Shown here in pieces: positions 26,786 to 36,175 of a stretch of DNA of 64,000 nucleotides. Below the pieces are notes generated by a model, which did not search any database, was not told the DNA's origin, and saw only the letters and a list, made by a program, of their open reading frames with translations. Source of the stretch: Lysobacterales bacterium (GTDB taxonomy: Bacteria > Pseudomonadota > Gammaproteobacteria > Xanthomonadales > SZUA-36); assembly GCA_013001885.1 (NCBI GenBank), contig JABDLD010000087.1, forward strand, positions 45,978 through 109,977, in the 5' to 3' direction. How positions within the stretch are numbered: position 1 is the first letter of the stretch; every line of letters starts with the position of its first letter. Position numbers and translations under genes: made by a program.

Positions 26786-27427
26786 ATGACGGAGCGGAAA
26801 TTTATAGCCATTGCAGGCAACATTGGTGCCGGTAAATCCACCCTGCTCGAATTTTTGACCAGCACCTACGATATTTCGCCGTTCTATGAACCCAATGAGG
26901 AAAATCCTTATCTGCCTGACTTTTACCGTGACATGAGGCGGTGGGCATTTCAGTCGCAACTGTTCTTTTTAAGTAATAAGTTTCGTATTCACCAGGAAGC
27001 GGACCGCACCGACGGCGTGGTGATCCAGGACCGTACGATTTTCGAAGACGCGGAAATTTTCGCAACGGCATTGCACCAGATGCGCAAGATCGATAAGCGT
27101 GACTGGCAAACATACTGGGCTTTCTATCAGAATATCCTGCGAGCCATCAAACCACCGGATCTGATGATTTACCTGCATTGCCCCATGAGGACACTGAGGC
27201 AGCGCATCCGGTTGCGGGGGCGTGCGATGGAGCGGGATATTCCGCTGTCCTATCTGAAACGGCTGGAATCGCTTTACGAACAGTGGATCAGCAATTATTC
27301 GCTCGGAGATGTGCTGGTTCTGGACACCGGAAAACTCGACTTTGTCGCCGATCTCATTGACCGGCAGGACGTCAGGGAGCGCATTGAAGCGCTGCTGCCG
27401 TCTGCACTGAAAAGGAATCACAGATGA
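26786..27427 (+). CDS. Deoxynucleoside kinase (dAK/dGK family)
   Basis: 213 residues from ATG 26786; an ATG at 26777 is the alternative. It phosphorylates a deoxynucleoside for dNTP salvage. Motifs: P-loop AGNIGAGKST (about 8-17), catalytic DRTIFEDAEIFA, PPDLMIYLHCP, and the LID arginines RIRLRGRAMERDIP. The downstream gene overlaps its stop as ATGA. Whether it prefers deoxyadenosine or deoxyguanosine cannot be told by eye. Confidence 0.9.
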   Translation: MTERKFIAIAGNIGAGKSTLLEFLTSTYDISPFYEPNEENPYLPDFYRDMRRWAFQSQLFFLSNKFRIHQEADRTDGVVIQDRTIFEDAEIFATALHQMRKIDKRDWQTYWAFYQNILRAIKPPDLMIYLHCPMRTLRQRIRLRGRAMERDIPLSYLKRLESLYEQWISNYSLGDVLVLDTGKLDFVADLIDRQDVRERIEALLPSALKRNHR

Positions 27428-27858
27428 ATTTGATACAACGGGCCGCAATCGCTTTTTTCGTAACGCTCCTTTTTTATCCTGCAGTAGCCGCAGCGGAGCT
27501 GCCGGGGATCAATGTCCGGGTCAAAAACGTTTCCGTGTCGACCGGGACCATTGAAGTCAGCCTGTTCAACAGCGCCGAAACTTTCATGCGTGAGCCGTTT
27601 CTGCAGGAATCCGGGCCCGTGAATGAGAACGGAGCATTTGAAACTCGATTTGTCGCCATACCTGATGGGGAATACGCCGTAGTCGTTGTCCATGATGCGA
27701 ACGATAACGGCAGGCTTGATACCGGCTTTCTGGGCTTCGGCTCCGAGGACTACGGCTTCTCCAATAACGTCCGCCCCTGGTTTGGCCGGCCTGGATTTGA
27801 CCAGGTAAAATTTACGGTTGACCGGCCGGGGATAACCGTTGAAGTCGATCTCGACTGA
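27424..27858 (+). CDS. DUF2141 domain exported protein
   Basis: 144 residues with a signal peptide (1-24, AVAAAE). The rest is one DUF2141 beta-sandwich: VRVKNVSVSTGTIEVSLFNSAETFM, IPDGEYAVVVVHDANDNGRLDTGFLGF, GFSNN. The DANDNGRLD segment could bind calcium. The ATG overlaps the kinase stop. The terminator stem begins inside its last codons. Function of the family is unknown. Confidence 0.85.
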   Translation: MNLIQRAAIAFFVTLLFYPAVAAAELPGINVRVKNVSVSTGTIEVSLFNSAETFMREPFLQESGPVNENGAFETRFVAIPDGEYAVVVVHDANDNGRLDTGFLGFGSEDYGFSNNVRPWFGRPGFDQVKFTVDRPGITVEVDLD

Positions 27859-27890
27859 CCCGGCCGAGATCAATCATTATTTTCTTCTTG
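27847..27890 (+). terminator. Rho-independent terminator overlapping the DUF2141 stop codon
   Basis: Stem GATCTCG/CGAGATC (27847-27853 with 27865-27871) has the TGA stop in its loop and is followed by a T-rich run (ATTATTTTCTTCTT) ending at the stop of the convergent gene. Confidence 0.55.
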
Positions 27891-28562
27891 TTAGAACATA
27901 GGTTTACCCGTCACGAAGTAGATGACGGCGTCAGCTAAGAGAATCAAGCCGATAGTGCCCAGAAGCAACGGCATCAGGAAGCTGCTGGCCTTGTCCAGCC
28001 AATCGTTCACTCGCATCAACAGTGGCTTCGCTGCGTCGCCCATTACCGCCGACAGCACCGGCACCAGCGCAAAAGGCAGTGCGTAAATGAAGTTGTAGGC
28101 CAGCAACATCAGGACAGCCTCGGTTGCTGAAAAGTCCGCCTTAAGGATCTGGTCAATAGCGGCGAAGTAAGGCACGGCAAACGGGATACCGATAAAATTC
28201 ACCACGGCGCCGAAGGTGAAACAGTTCAGCAGGTTAAGTTTTGGCGCCTTCTCGTCGGGCCGTTGGCCGGTGTCCTTTCGGCTCCCGATGGCCAGCCAGA
28301 TCAAAACAACCCCGAGCACCAACTCGATCGCGAAGTCAATGGTATGCGGCTCCGAGAGGTAGGCCGCTATCGACTCCATAGAAAGCGCAAGGACGATGCC
28401 TGCTGAAAAATAGGCCGCCGTGTGGCCCAGCAGCATGGCGCTGCTCAGCTGCACCGGGCGATCCGAGCCGGCCGCGTACACAAGGAAAGCGAACAACACC
28501 GGGTTGACGACGTCCGTCAACAGAATCGGAACGAGAACGGTCCAGATATCCATACTGAGCAT
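27891..28562 (-). CDS. GAP/LysE-superfamily-like membrane protein
   Basis: 223 residues with six predicted transmembrane helices, starting TVLVPILLTDVVNPVLFAFLVYAAG and ending MPLLLGTIGLILLADAVIYFV. The layout resembles the GAP family of the LysE/cytochrome-biogenesis-like exporter superfamily. The conserved D-x-x-NP near the N-terminus is present. Substrate is unknown. It is divergent from the mlaE-like gene and convergent with the DUF2141 gene. Confidence 0.65.
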   Translation of the reverse strand: MLSMDIWTVLVPILLTDVVNPVLFAFLVYAAGSDRPVQLSSAMLLGHTAAYFSAGIVLALSMESIAAYLSEPHTIDFAIELVLGVVLIWLAIGSRKDTGQRPDEKAPKLNLLNCFTFGAVVNFIGIPFAVPYFAAIDQILKADFSATEAVLMLLAYNFIYALPFALVPVLSAVMGDAAKPLLMRVNDWLDKASSFLMPLLLGTIGLILLADAVIYFVTGKPMF

Positions 28563-28592
28563 TGTATTTCAATTTTGCTAGACTTAGGCAAC

Positions 28593-29711
28593 GTGGATAA
28601 TTATCTTGCCCTGGACAAACAAGACCGGCTGCTGCAAATCAGTCTCAAAAACGATTGGGTTTTTGCCAACCTGGCCAAGCTGCAGGAATTGCTGGATCAG
28701 ATCGTGCCGGAACCCGGTACCGAAGTCCGGTTTTCGTGCGGCGGACTCAAGGATTTCGACCTGGCCGGCGCCTGGGTCCTGTTCGAGAAATCCCTGGATT
28801 TCGAAGAAATTGGCGTTCACAGCAAGTTCGAAGGTTTCAGGGCTTCACATTTCAAATTTCTTCAACACATTATCGATATCGCCGCGCAGAAAGAGTACGT
28901 ACCCGGCTTTTTCGATCCCCAGCCCACTCATTACTGGCGCAACGGCATCAGGAAATTAGGCCAGAACACGATCGAGGCCGTGGACTCCGTCGGATTCATC
29001 GCCCGTTCTGTGCTGGACGGAGTCAAGCGTCCCTCGCGGCTGGTCATCGGTGAAATCATACGCCAGGTCCACGCAACCGGGGCCGCGGCCATACCCATCG
29101 TGATGGTGGTCTGTTTTCTCATGGGCGTCGTACTGGCCTACCAGAGCGCACGGCAGCTGGAGCAATTCGGCGCCAATATATTCATGGTCGACCTGGTGGC
29201 CAACTCGATCTTTCGCGAACTTGGCGTGCTGCTAGCCGCCATCATGGTCGCAGGCCGTTCAGGTTCGGCGTTCGCGGCGGCGCTCGGCACAATGAAGCTG
29301 ACCGAGGAAGTCGATGCGCTGCGCGTACTGGGCCTTAATCCGAATCAGATCCTGATTATTCCCCGGGTGGTTGGATTGATGATTGCGCTGCCGCTGCTGA
29401 CGGTTTTCGCCAACATTGCCGGGCTGCTGGGCGGCGCCTTTATCGGCGCAACCGTGCTGGACATCAACTGGTTTTCGTTCACCGAGCGCCTGGCCACGTC
29501 TATCCAGGTCAATGATGTGCTGGTGGGGATCAGCAAGGCGCCCGTGTTTGCTTTCCTGATTTCCGTGACGGGAACCCTGCGCGGCATGCAGGTCAAGGGT
29601 TCCGCAGAGGAACTGGGGCGCCTGACGACCGTCGCCGTGGTCCAGTCTATTTTCCTCATCATCGTGGCGGATGCGATTTTTACCGTTGTCTACTCAAGGA
29701 TCGGATTCTGA
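28593..29711 (+). CDS. mlaE: MlaE-type ABC permease with N-terminal STAS-like domain
   Basis: About 372 residues from GTG 28593 (AGG a few bases upstream). Residues 1-110 form a soluble STAS-like domain (LLQISLKNDWVFANLAKLQELLDQ, SCGGLKDFDLAGAWVLFEK). The rest is the MlaE permease: HATGAAAIPIVMVVCFLMGVVLAYQSARQLEQFGA, ELGVLLAAIMVAGRSGSAFAAALGTMKLTEEVDALRVLG. It moves lipids between membranes together with the next genes. The fused STAS part replaces the separate MlaB subunit of E. coli. Confidence 0.9.
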   Translation: MDNYLALDKQDRLLQISLKNDWVFANLAKLQELLDQIVPEPGTEVRFSCGGLKDFDLAGAWVLFEKSLDFEEIGVHSKFEGFRASHFKFLQHIIDIAAQKEYVPGFFDPQPTHYWRNGIRKLGQNTIEAVDSVGFIARSVLDGVKRPSRLVIGEIIRQVHATGAAAIPIVMVVCFLMGVVLAYQSARQLEQFGANIFMVDLVANSIFRELGVLLAAIMVAGRSGSAFAAALGTMKLTEEVDALRVLGLNPNQILIIPRVVGLMIALPLLTVFANIAGLLGGAFIGATVLDINWFSFTERLATSIQVNDVLVGISKAPVFAFLISVTGTLRGMQVKGSAEELGRLTTVAVVQSIFLIIVADAIFTVVYSRIGF

Positions 29712-30487
29712 TGGCCGAAGCATACGAGCACATCATTAAAATTAGCGGACTGGTCAACCGGTTTGGCAAACAGGTCGTGCACGACAACCTGCAGCTCGAT
29801 GTCCGGCGCGACGAGATCCTCGGCGTTGTCGGCGGCTCGGGCACCGGGAAGTCCGTGTTGCTGCGCAGCATCCTTGGCCTGCACGGGCCAAACGAAGGTT
29901 CCATCGAGGTCCTGGGGCAGACCATCAGGCATCACCGCCCCGGCCCCCACAAACAGTGGGGCGTTCTGTTTCAGGGCGGAGCGCTTCTGTCGGGGCTGAC
30001 CGTTCAGGAGAATGTCGAACTGCCGATCGCCCTGCATTCAAACCTCCCGATCGAGACCCGAAGGGAACTGGCGGTTTTGAAAATTTTCATGGTGGGTCTT
30101 GACCTTAACGCGGCTGCCAAGTTCCCGAATGAATTATCAGGCGGAATGCGCAAACGCGCCTCGCTGGCCCGCGCCCTGGCGCTGGAACCAAAAGTGTTGT
30201 TCCTGGACGAACCAACGGCGGGCCTGGACCCGATCTCGGCAACCGAATTTGATCAGTTGCTCAGTTATCTGAAAGCCAATCTGGACCTGACTATCGTGAT
30301 GATCACACATGACGTTGATACACTATTTGGCGTGTGCGACCGCGTAGCCGTGCTGGTCAACAAGGGCATCATCGTTGATACTCTTGACGAGATCGTCAGG
30401 CACCCGGACCCGTGGATTCAGGAATATTTTGGTGATCCCCGCGCCATGAGGGCGCGCAAGGCTGCCAAGGCCAAGGTGGAAATTTGA
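29711..30487 (+). CDS. mlaF: MlaF-type ABC ATPase
   Basis: 258 residues. Walker A GGSGTGKSVLL, Q-loop FQGGALL, signature LSGGMRKRASLARALA, Walker B KVLFLDEPTAGLDP and switch His in MITHDVDTL are all intact. It energises lipid transport by the permease; its start overlaps the permease stop by one base (TGATG). It is three bases upstream of the MCE gene. Confidence 0.95.
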   Translation: MAEAYEHIIKISGLVNRFGKQVVHDNLQLDVRRDEILGVVGGSGTGKSVLLRSILGLHGPNEGSIEVLGQTIRHHRPGPHKQWGVLFQGGALLSGLTVQENVELPIALHSNLPIETRRELAVLKIFMVGLDLNAAAKFPNELSGGMRKRASLARALALEPKVLFLDEPTAGLDPISATEFDQLLSYLKANLDLTIVMITHDVDTLFGVCDRVAVLVNKGIIVDTLDEIVRHPDPWIQEYFGDPRAMRARKAAKAKVEI

Positions 30488-30490
30488 ACC

Positions 30491-31426
30491 ATGTTCAAAG
30501 GTGACAGAAATTTTGCAGTCGGATTGTTCGTCAGCATCGCAATCGCTTCGTTCGTCATTTTCGTGGTCTGGCTCACCGGGCGCACCGGCACCGAGGAAAT
30601 GAAACGCTACTCGCTGTTATTCCACAAAGATATCAGCGGCCTGTCGGTGGGCGGACCGGTGAAATACATGGGCATGAACATCGGCACCGTCGTGGCCATG
30701 CAGCTGGAGCAGCGAAACGGTATCCGAATCCGGGTGGACATCGATATACTCGAATCCACGCCGGTGGACCACGGCACCTTCGCCAGTCTCGCATTGCAGG
30801 GCATCACCGGCGTGGCCGTGGTGAACCTGGCTTCCGATCCGGGTGACCATGCTCCTCTCGAAAAAATAGCCGGCGAACCCTATCAGATTATTCCAGTCCG
30901 CGTTGTCGGCTTTTCCGCGCTGATGGCAAGCGCCCCGGAGATCATGGGTAAGCTCGACCACCTTCTGACCAAGGCAGGGGAGATCCTGGGCGAGGAAAAC
31001 CAGGCCACTGTTGCCGGCACGTTGGAGAATATCGAGGGCCTGACGGCTTCGCTTGCGGAGGAGCGCGAAACGATCGCGGAGATTCCCGGCAACCTCAACA
31101 CGACGATCACCGATATCCAGGCCACCGTCCTGCAGTTGCAGGAGATGATCTCGCAGCTGCAGCCGGGTATCCATACGACGGTTGAAAACATTAATCAAAG
31201 CAGCCGTCACCTGGCCAGCCTGACCTCGCGGGTTGACGGACTCCTGCGCGACCACCAGAGTGACATGAGCCACTTCATGCAAGAGGGGCTGGCGGAGGCT
31301 CCCGCGCTGATGATGGAAACCCGGGCGGCATTGAGGAGCCTGGAAAAGCTGGTGATGGAATTACAGCACGACCCTTCGCAGCTGATCTACCGCCCAGCCG
31401 TTAATTCAGTCGAGATTGAGCCCTGA
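30491..31426 (+). CDS. mlaD: MlaD-type MCE lipid-binding protein
   Basis: 311 residues. One N-terminal membrane helix (FAVGLFVSIAIASFVIFVVWLTG) is followed by the MCE domain at about 38-115 (YSLLFHKDISGLSVGGPVKYMGMNIGTVVAM). A long coiled-coil then spans about 170-290 (GTLENIEGLTASLAEERETIAEIPG, QLQEMISQLQPGIHTTVENINQSSRHL). The coil is much longer than in E. coli MlaD and suggests a tunnel or bridge reaching across the periplasm, as in PqiB/YebT-type proteins. Third gene of the operon. Confidence 0.92.
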   Translation: MFKGDRNFAVGLFVSIAIASFVIFVVWLTGRTGTEEMKRYSLLFHKDISGLSVGGPVKYMGMNIGTVVAMQLEQRNGIRIRVDIDILESTPVDHGTFASLALQGITGVAVVNLASDPGDHAPLEKIAGEPYQIIPVRVVGFSALMASAPEIMGKLDHLLTKAGEILGEENQATVAGTLENIEGLTASLAEERETIAEIPGNLNTTITDIQATVLQLQEMISQLQPGIHTTVENINQSSRHLASLTSRVDGLLRDHQSDMSHFMQEGLAEAPALMMETRAALRSLEKLVMELQHDPSQLIYRPAVNSVEIEP

Positions 31427-31427
31427 T

Positions 31428-32033
31428 ATGAACATGAGAATCCTTTTTAAATTCGCGGCACTGCTTCTGTTGATACTGACTGGCTGCAGCGGCGTCATGG
31501 ACAGCGCCCAGCCGGCCAGGCAATATTTCATGCTGATGCCCCTTTCTGAGTCTTCGACCCCGGATATCAGCGATCAGAAACCTTCACTCACCATGGTGCT
31601 TGGCGCCGTACCCGGTCTCGATACCGACTGGGTCCAGGCGCTCGACGGCGATGCGCAGCTGGTTCGCTACGCCAATGCGCGCTGGCCGGACCACCTGCCT
31701 GAAGTGTTGACTTCTGTCATCCAACGCTCGCTGCAAGCCAGCGGCCGGTACGCGGAAGTGAGGGCTGCATCCCGCGCGGCAGGAGACGCCTGGTTCCTGC
31801 AGTTGGAGGTACAGCAGTTTTATGGCCTGCAGGACACGAACAGGGAGACCACGCGTGTTGCTGTCAGGATTTCCGGTGCCGTCACCTGTGACGACCAACA
31901 CAGTGCATTCACTGTCGAAGATACCGTCCCTGTGAACAGTCAGCGCCTGTCGGCCGTGATCACAGCCCATCAACAGGGCCTCGACAAAATAACGCAACAA
32001 ATTTTCAGCGAAATCAAAAAGGTCTGCCAATGA
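31428..32033 (+). CDS. ABC-type transport auxiliary lipoprotein (PqiC-like)
   Basis: About 201 residues from ATG 31428, directly after the mlaD stop. Lipoprotein signal ILFKFAALLLLILTGC (lipobox L-T-G-C). The body follows the ABC_trans_aux/PqiC pattern: QYFMLMPLSE, LTMVLGAVPGLDTDWVQALDGDAQLVRYANARWPDHLPEVLTSVIQRSLQASGRY, and the C-terminal VITAHQQGLDKITQQIFSEI. It probably sits on the inner leaflet of the outer membrane and receives lipid from the MCE bridge. Confidence 0.87.
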   Translation: MNMRILFKFAALLLLILTGCSGVMDSAQPARQYFMLMPLSESSTPDISDQKPSLTMVLGAVPGLDTDWVQALDGDAQLVRYANARWPDHLPEVLTSVIQRSLQASGRYAEVRAASRAAGDAWFLQLEVQQFYGLQDTNRETTRVAVRISGAVTCDDQHSAFTVEDTVPVNSQRLSAVITAHQQGLDKITQQIFSEIKKVCQ

Positions 32034-32503
32034 ACATCCGCCTGGTTACCACCCTGATACTTACACTCACGCTCGCCGCCTGCGCAACTCTCAGCCCTGA
32101 CTATGAAGAGCCGACGGTCACGTTGAGTTCGTTCAAGGCATTGCCTTCTGAAGGCATGGTGCCGGCATTCGAGATCGGTTTGAGAATCATCAACCCCAAT
32201 TCTCAGGCGCTTAACCTCGACGGTATCGTGTACACGGTTTCACTCGAGGGTTATGAACTGGTCAAGGGCGTCGGTAAGGATTTCCCGGTGATCGAGGGGT
32301 ACAGCGAAGGGTCGGTCAAACTGACCGCCGCAGCAAACCTGCTTACCGGTATCCGGTTTGTGACGAGCATGATGCAGGAACAGCGGGATTCCTTTGAGTA
32401 CGAATTCAAAGCCAAACTCGACCTGGGCGGACTCTACCCGTCAATCCGGGTCAAGGAAAAGGGCGATATCAATCTCAGCGGCAGCAGCCGCGCGCCGCAA
32501 TAA
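32030..32503 (+). CDS. LEA-type-2 domain lipoprotein
   Basis: 157 residues. Signal and lipobox LTLTLAACATLS. The mature part has the LEA_2 (water stress/hypersensitive response) pattern: VTLSSFKALPSEGMVPAFEIGLRIINPNSQALNLDGIVYTVSLEGYELVKGVG, with the I-x-NPN turn. The ATG overlaps the preceding stop (ATGA), making it the last gene of the Mla-like operon. A role as a second outer-membrane partner is inferred from position only. Confidence 0.85.
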   Translation: MNIRLVTTLILTLTLAACATLSPDYEEPTVTLSSFKALPSEGMVPAFEIGLRIINPNSQALNLDGIVYTVSLEGYELVKGVGKDFPVIEGYSEGSVKLTAAANLLTGIRFVTSMMQEQRDSFEYEFKAKLDLGGLYPSIRVKEKGDINLSGSSRAPQ

Positions 32504-32519
32504 TCCCGCATCGGGGAAC

Positions 32520-34532
32520 TCAGCTCTCCTTTGCAGGCGAGAAGCCCAATAACTCTTCGCCGCCGCTGACCTGGTCACCCGCCTGAAAAAAGAACTCCGT
32601 AACCGTTCCGGCGGCGGGAGCACGAATCGTGTGCTCCATTTTCATCGCTTCCATGATCAGCAACGGCTGATGTTTCTCGACGGCGGCGCCGGCATCCGCC
32701 AGCAACTTGATGACCACACCGTGCATGGGTGCTGAGAACACGTCACGGGCTGATTGACCCTCCTCTTCGCCCAGGTCCGGTTGTGCCAATGCAAACTGCA
32801 TGGCCCCGTTCCGGCCAAACAACGTGAACTGTCCGTCATGGGGCACAACTGTCACGCGCTGCCGGTAACCGTCGATGTCTGCGTGCAATTCGTTGCCGCT
32901 CAGTTCACCCGCCGCCAGGACCGTTTTAGGGCCGGCGGTGATGCGAAATCGCCGCTGATCCCCGCTGCCGATCTCAACTACCGGCACGTCGTGAGGCTTG
33001 CCGTTGAGCACGATGGCTCCGGTATGCATTGACGGCTGGTTCAGCCGCCAGGCACTCGATGAATTCCACGGTGAGTGCGGATCGGCGCCGCCCGCCCTTT
33101 CTCGTGCCCTGCGCTCCATCCGCAACAGCAAGTACAAAGAGGCCAGCGGCAAGTCCTGTACACGATCCGAATCAGTCGAATGAAACAGCAGGTCGTGATG
33201 AGTCTCGATGAAATGCGTGTCCAGCTCCGCGTTTTTGAAAGGCAAGCTGGTCGCCAGGTTATAGAGAAACGAAATATTCGTGCTCAGTCCGCTGACGCGG
33301 TATTCGGATAACGCTTTCGCCAACCGGCCCAGCGCACGCTCGCGGTTTTCATCCCAGACCACCAGCTTGGCGATCATCGGGTCGTAGTATACGCTGACTT
33401 CGTCGCCCTGCAGCACGCCCGTATCCACCCGGACATGGGGGTTTTCGGCCGGCGGCTGCAGGTAGGCCAGTACCCCGGTGGCCGGCAGGAAATCATTGTC
33501 AGGATCCTCGGCGTAGATGCGCGCCTCGAAGGCATGGCCATGGATACGAAGCTCTTCCTGCTTCAACGGCAGGTTTTCACCGGCAGCTACACGCAGCTGC
33601 CAGGCCACCAGGTCCTGGCCGGTAATCATTTCCGTTACCGGATGCTCGACCTGCAGCCGCGTATTCATTTCCATGAAGTAAAACGCCCCCTGCCCGTCGA
33701 GCAGGAACTCCACGGTGCCTGCACCTTCGTAGTCGATCGCCCGGGCCGCCAGAACAGCAGCCTCGCCCATTTGCCGCCGCAGTTCGGGAGTCATGCCCGG
33801 CGCGGGCGCTTCTTCGATGATTTTCTGGTGTCGCCGCTGCACGGAACAATCGCGTTCGAACAAATACACCGCATGCCCGTGGCGATCGCAAAAAACCTGC
33901 ACTTCCACATGCCTTGGCCGCGACAGGTATTTCTCTACCAGCATGTCGTCGTCGCCAAAACTGGATGAAGCTTCCCGCCGTGCCGCCGCCAGCGCGCCGG
34001 CAAATTCGTCCGCCGTGCTCACCAGCCGCATGCCTTTTCCGCCGCCTCCCGCAACCGCTTTCAACAGTACCGGAAAGCCGATATCTACCGCTGCCGCTGC
34101 CAGTCGTTCTTCCGACTGGTCCGCTTCGTGGTATCCCGGAACCAGCGGAACACCGGCTTTTTCCATGATCGACTTGGCGGCGGACTTGGAGCCCATCGCC
34201 TCGATGGCGGCAACGCCCGGGCCGATAAACTCAACACCCGCTTGCCCGCACTGGCGGGCAAAATCGGCATTTTCAGACAGGAAACCGTAGCCGGGATGCA
34301 CCGCCTCCGCGCCCGTCTCACGGCAAGCCTCAATGATTCGATCGCCGCGAAGGTAGGATTCCCGCGGCGGCGCCGGGCCAATGTGCACAGCCTCGTCCGC
34401 CATTGCAACGTGCAGCGCCTCCCGGTCGGCGTCCGAGTAGACAGCGACCGTCGCCACGCCCATTCGGCGCGCGGTGCGTATGATCCGGCATGCGATTTCG
34501 CCCCGGTTTGCCACCAGTATCTTGGAGAACAT
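32520..34532 (-). CDS. liuD: Methylcrotonyl-CoA carboxylase biotin-carrying (alpha) subunit
   Basis: 670 residues. Biotin carboxylase at 1-450: ILVANRGEIACRIIRTARRMG, ATP-grasp AVAGGGGKGMRLV, EVQVFCDRHGHAVYLFERDCSVQRRHQKIIEEAPAP. A linker follows, then a biotinyl domain at the C-terminus with MEAMKME (Lys631). It carboxylates 3-methylcrotonyl-CoA with its beta partner in leucine breakdown. Assignment to this acyl-CoA rather than propionyl or geranyl-CoA rests on the neighbouring isovaleryl-CoA dehydrogenase and LiuR. Last gene of the operon, convergent with the lipoprotein gene. Confidence 0.9.
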   Translation of the reverse strand: MFSKILVANRGEIACRIIRTARRMGVATVAVYSDADREALHVAMADEAVHIGPAPPRESYLRGDRIIEACRETGAEAVHPGYGFLSENADFARQCGQAGVEFIGPGVAAIEAMGSKSAAKSIMEKAGVPLVPGYHEADQSEERLAAAAVDIGFPVLLKAVAGGGGKGMRLVSTADEFAGALAAARREASSSFGDDDMLVEKYLSRPRHVEVQVFCDRHGHAVYLFERDCSVQRRHQKIIEEAPAPGMTPELRRQMGEAAVLAARAIDYEGAGTVEFLLDGQGAFYFMEMNTRLQVEHPVTEMITGQDLVAWQLRVAAGENLPLKQEELRIHGHAFEARIYAEDPDNDFLPATGVLAYLQPPAENPHVRVDTGVLQGDEVSVYYDPMIAKLVVWDENRERALGRLAKALSEYRVSGLSTNISFLYNLATSLPFKNAELDTHFIETHHDLLFHSTDSDRVQDLPLASLYLLLRMERRARERAGGADPHSPWNSSSAWRLNQPSMHTGAIVLNGKPHDVPVVEIGSGDQRRFRITAGPKTVLAAGELSGNELHADIDGYRQRVTVVPHDGQFTLFGRNGAMQFALAQPDLGEEEGQSARDVFSAPMHGVVIKLLADAGAAVEKHQPLLIMEAMKMEHTIRAPAAGTVTEFFFQAGDQVSGGEELLGFSPAKES

Positions 34533-34543
34533 TTGCGGTTCCT

Positions 34544-36151
34544 CTACATGCGAAACACGCCGAAACGCGTTTCCGGGATGGGTTGGTTCAACGATGCGGA
34601 GATAGCCAGCCCGAGCACCTGCCGGGTTTGTGCGGGATCGATCACGCCGTCATCCCATAACCTTGCGGAGGCGTAATAGGGATGCCCCTGCTCTTCATAG
34701 CGATCCAGAATGGGTTGCTTGAATTCAGATTCTTCCTGTTCTGACCAGGCTTCATCCGCGCGAGCTTTCTGATCGCGCTTGACCTGGGCCAGCACGCCCG
34801 CTGCCTGTTCACCGCCCATCACGGAGATCCGCGAGTTGGGCCAGGTAAACAGGAATCGGGGCTCATAGGCCCGGCCGCACATGCCATAGTTGCCGGCGCC
34901 GTAAGAGTTTCCGATGATGACGGTGAACTTCGGCACCCGGACGCTGGAAACTGCGGTCACCATTTTCGCCCCGTGCTTGGCGATTCCCTCCGACTCGTAC
35001 TGCTTACCCACCATAAAACCGGTAATGTTCTGCAGGAACACCAGAGGAATTTTTCGCTGACCGCACAGTTCAACGAAATGTGCGCCCTTCTGGGCAGATT
35101 CGCCAAACAGGATCCCGTTGTTGGCCACGATCCCTACGGGATAGCCGAAGATCCTCGAGAATCCGCAAACCAGGGTCGTGCCGTAACGGGACTTGAACTC
35201 GTCGATCACCGATCCGTCGACGATGCGCGCGATGATTTCCCGCACATCGAAAGGCTGCCGGGCGTCTTTGGGAACAATGCCGTAAATCTCTGACGGATCG
35301 TATAGCGGTTCCCGTACCTCACTCACGTCTACAGCCACCGGTTTGACCCGGTTCAAACGACTGATCGCACGGCGCGCCAGTTTCAGGGCGTGGTGGTCGT
35401 TGCGTGCAAAATGATCGGCCACTCCGGACTCGCGCGTGTGCACGTCGGCGCCGCCCAGTTCCTCGGCCGTAACCACTTCACCAGTTGCCGCCCGCACCAA
35501 TGGCGGTCCGCCGAGAAAAATGGTCCCCTGCTCTTTAACAATGATCGATTCATCAGCCATCGCCGGCACGTAGGCACCGCCCGCCGTGCAGGAGCCCATG
35601 ACGATGGCAATTTGGGGAATGTTGCGGGCCGACATGTTGGCCTGGTTATAGAAAATGCGCCCGAAATGCTCGCGGTCCGGAAAAACCTCGTCCTGCAGCG
35701 GCAGATATGCGCCGCCCGAATCGACCAGGTAGATGCACGGAAGATTGTTCTGCTCGGCGATCACCTGCGCGCGCAGGTGCTTTTTGACCGTCAGCGGGTA
35801 ATAGGTGCCGCCTTTGACCGTGGCGTCGTTCGCAACAATCATGCATTCCTGCCCGGCAACCCGGCCGACGCCGGTAATGATTCCAGCGGCTGCAACGCTT
35901 TCACCATATACCCCGTGGGCCGCCAACTGGGAAAGCTCGAGGAACGCAGAGCCGGGATCCAGTAACGCATCGATTCGGTCACGAACCAGCAACTTTCCGC
36001 GCGACTCATGCCGTTGCTGGTACTTCAGCCCGCCGCCCAGCCGGATATAGGACACTTTTTCCTCCAAATCACCGACCAGCGAGCGCATGTACCCGGCATT
36101 GGCCAGAAACTCTTCCGAGCGGTTGTTGACGCGGCTTTCAATCCTGTTCAT
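34544..36151 (-). CDS. liuB: Methylcrotonyl-CoA carboxylase carboxyltransferase (beta) subunit
   Basis: 535 residues, typical for MccB. Blocks include [77 protein letters not shown] and [40 protein letters not shown], all diagnostic of the acyl-CoA carboxyltransferase pair. It transfers the carboxyl group from biotin to methylcrotonyl-CoA. Twelve bases separate it from liuD downstream and 24 from liuA upstream. Confidence 0.93.
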   Translation of the reverse strand: MNRIESRVNNRSEEFLANAGYMRSLVGDLEEKVSYIRLGGGLKYQQRHESRGKLLVRDRIDALLDPGSAFLELSQLAAHGVYGESVAAAGIITGVGRVAGQECMIVANDATVKGGTYYPLTVKKHLRAQVIAEQNNLPCIYLVDSGGAYLPLQDEVFPDREHFGRIFYNQANMSARNIPQIAIVMGSCTAGGAYVPAMADESIIVKEQGTIFLGGPPLVRAATGEVVTAEELGGADVHTRESGVADHFARNDHHALKLARRAISRLNRVKPVAVDVSEVREPLYDPSEIYGIVPKDARQPFDVREIIARIVDGSVIDEFKSRYGTTLVCGFSRIFGYPVGIVANNGILFGESAQKGAHFVELCGQRKIPLVFLQNITGFMVGKQYESEGIAKHGAKMVTAVSSVRVPKFTVIIGNSYGAGNYGMCGRAYEPRFLFTWPNSRISVMGGEQAAGVLAQVKRDQKARADEAWSEQEESEFKQPILDRYEEQGHPYYASARLWDDGVIDPAQTRQVLGLAISASLNQPIPETRFGVFRM

Positions 36152-36175
36152 GACGGGCCTCCCGGTTCACCGGCC

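Noticed and set aside
32504..32519. Short CCCG/CGGG stem between convergent genes as terminator
   Set aside because: Four base pairs only and no T-run; not enough to call.
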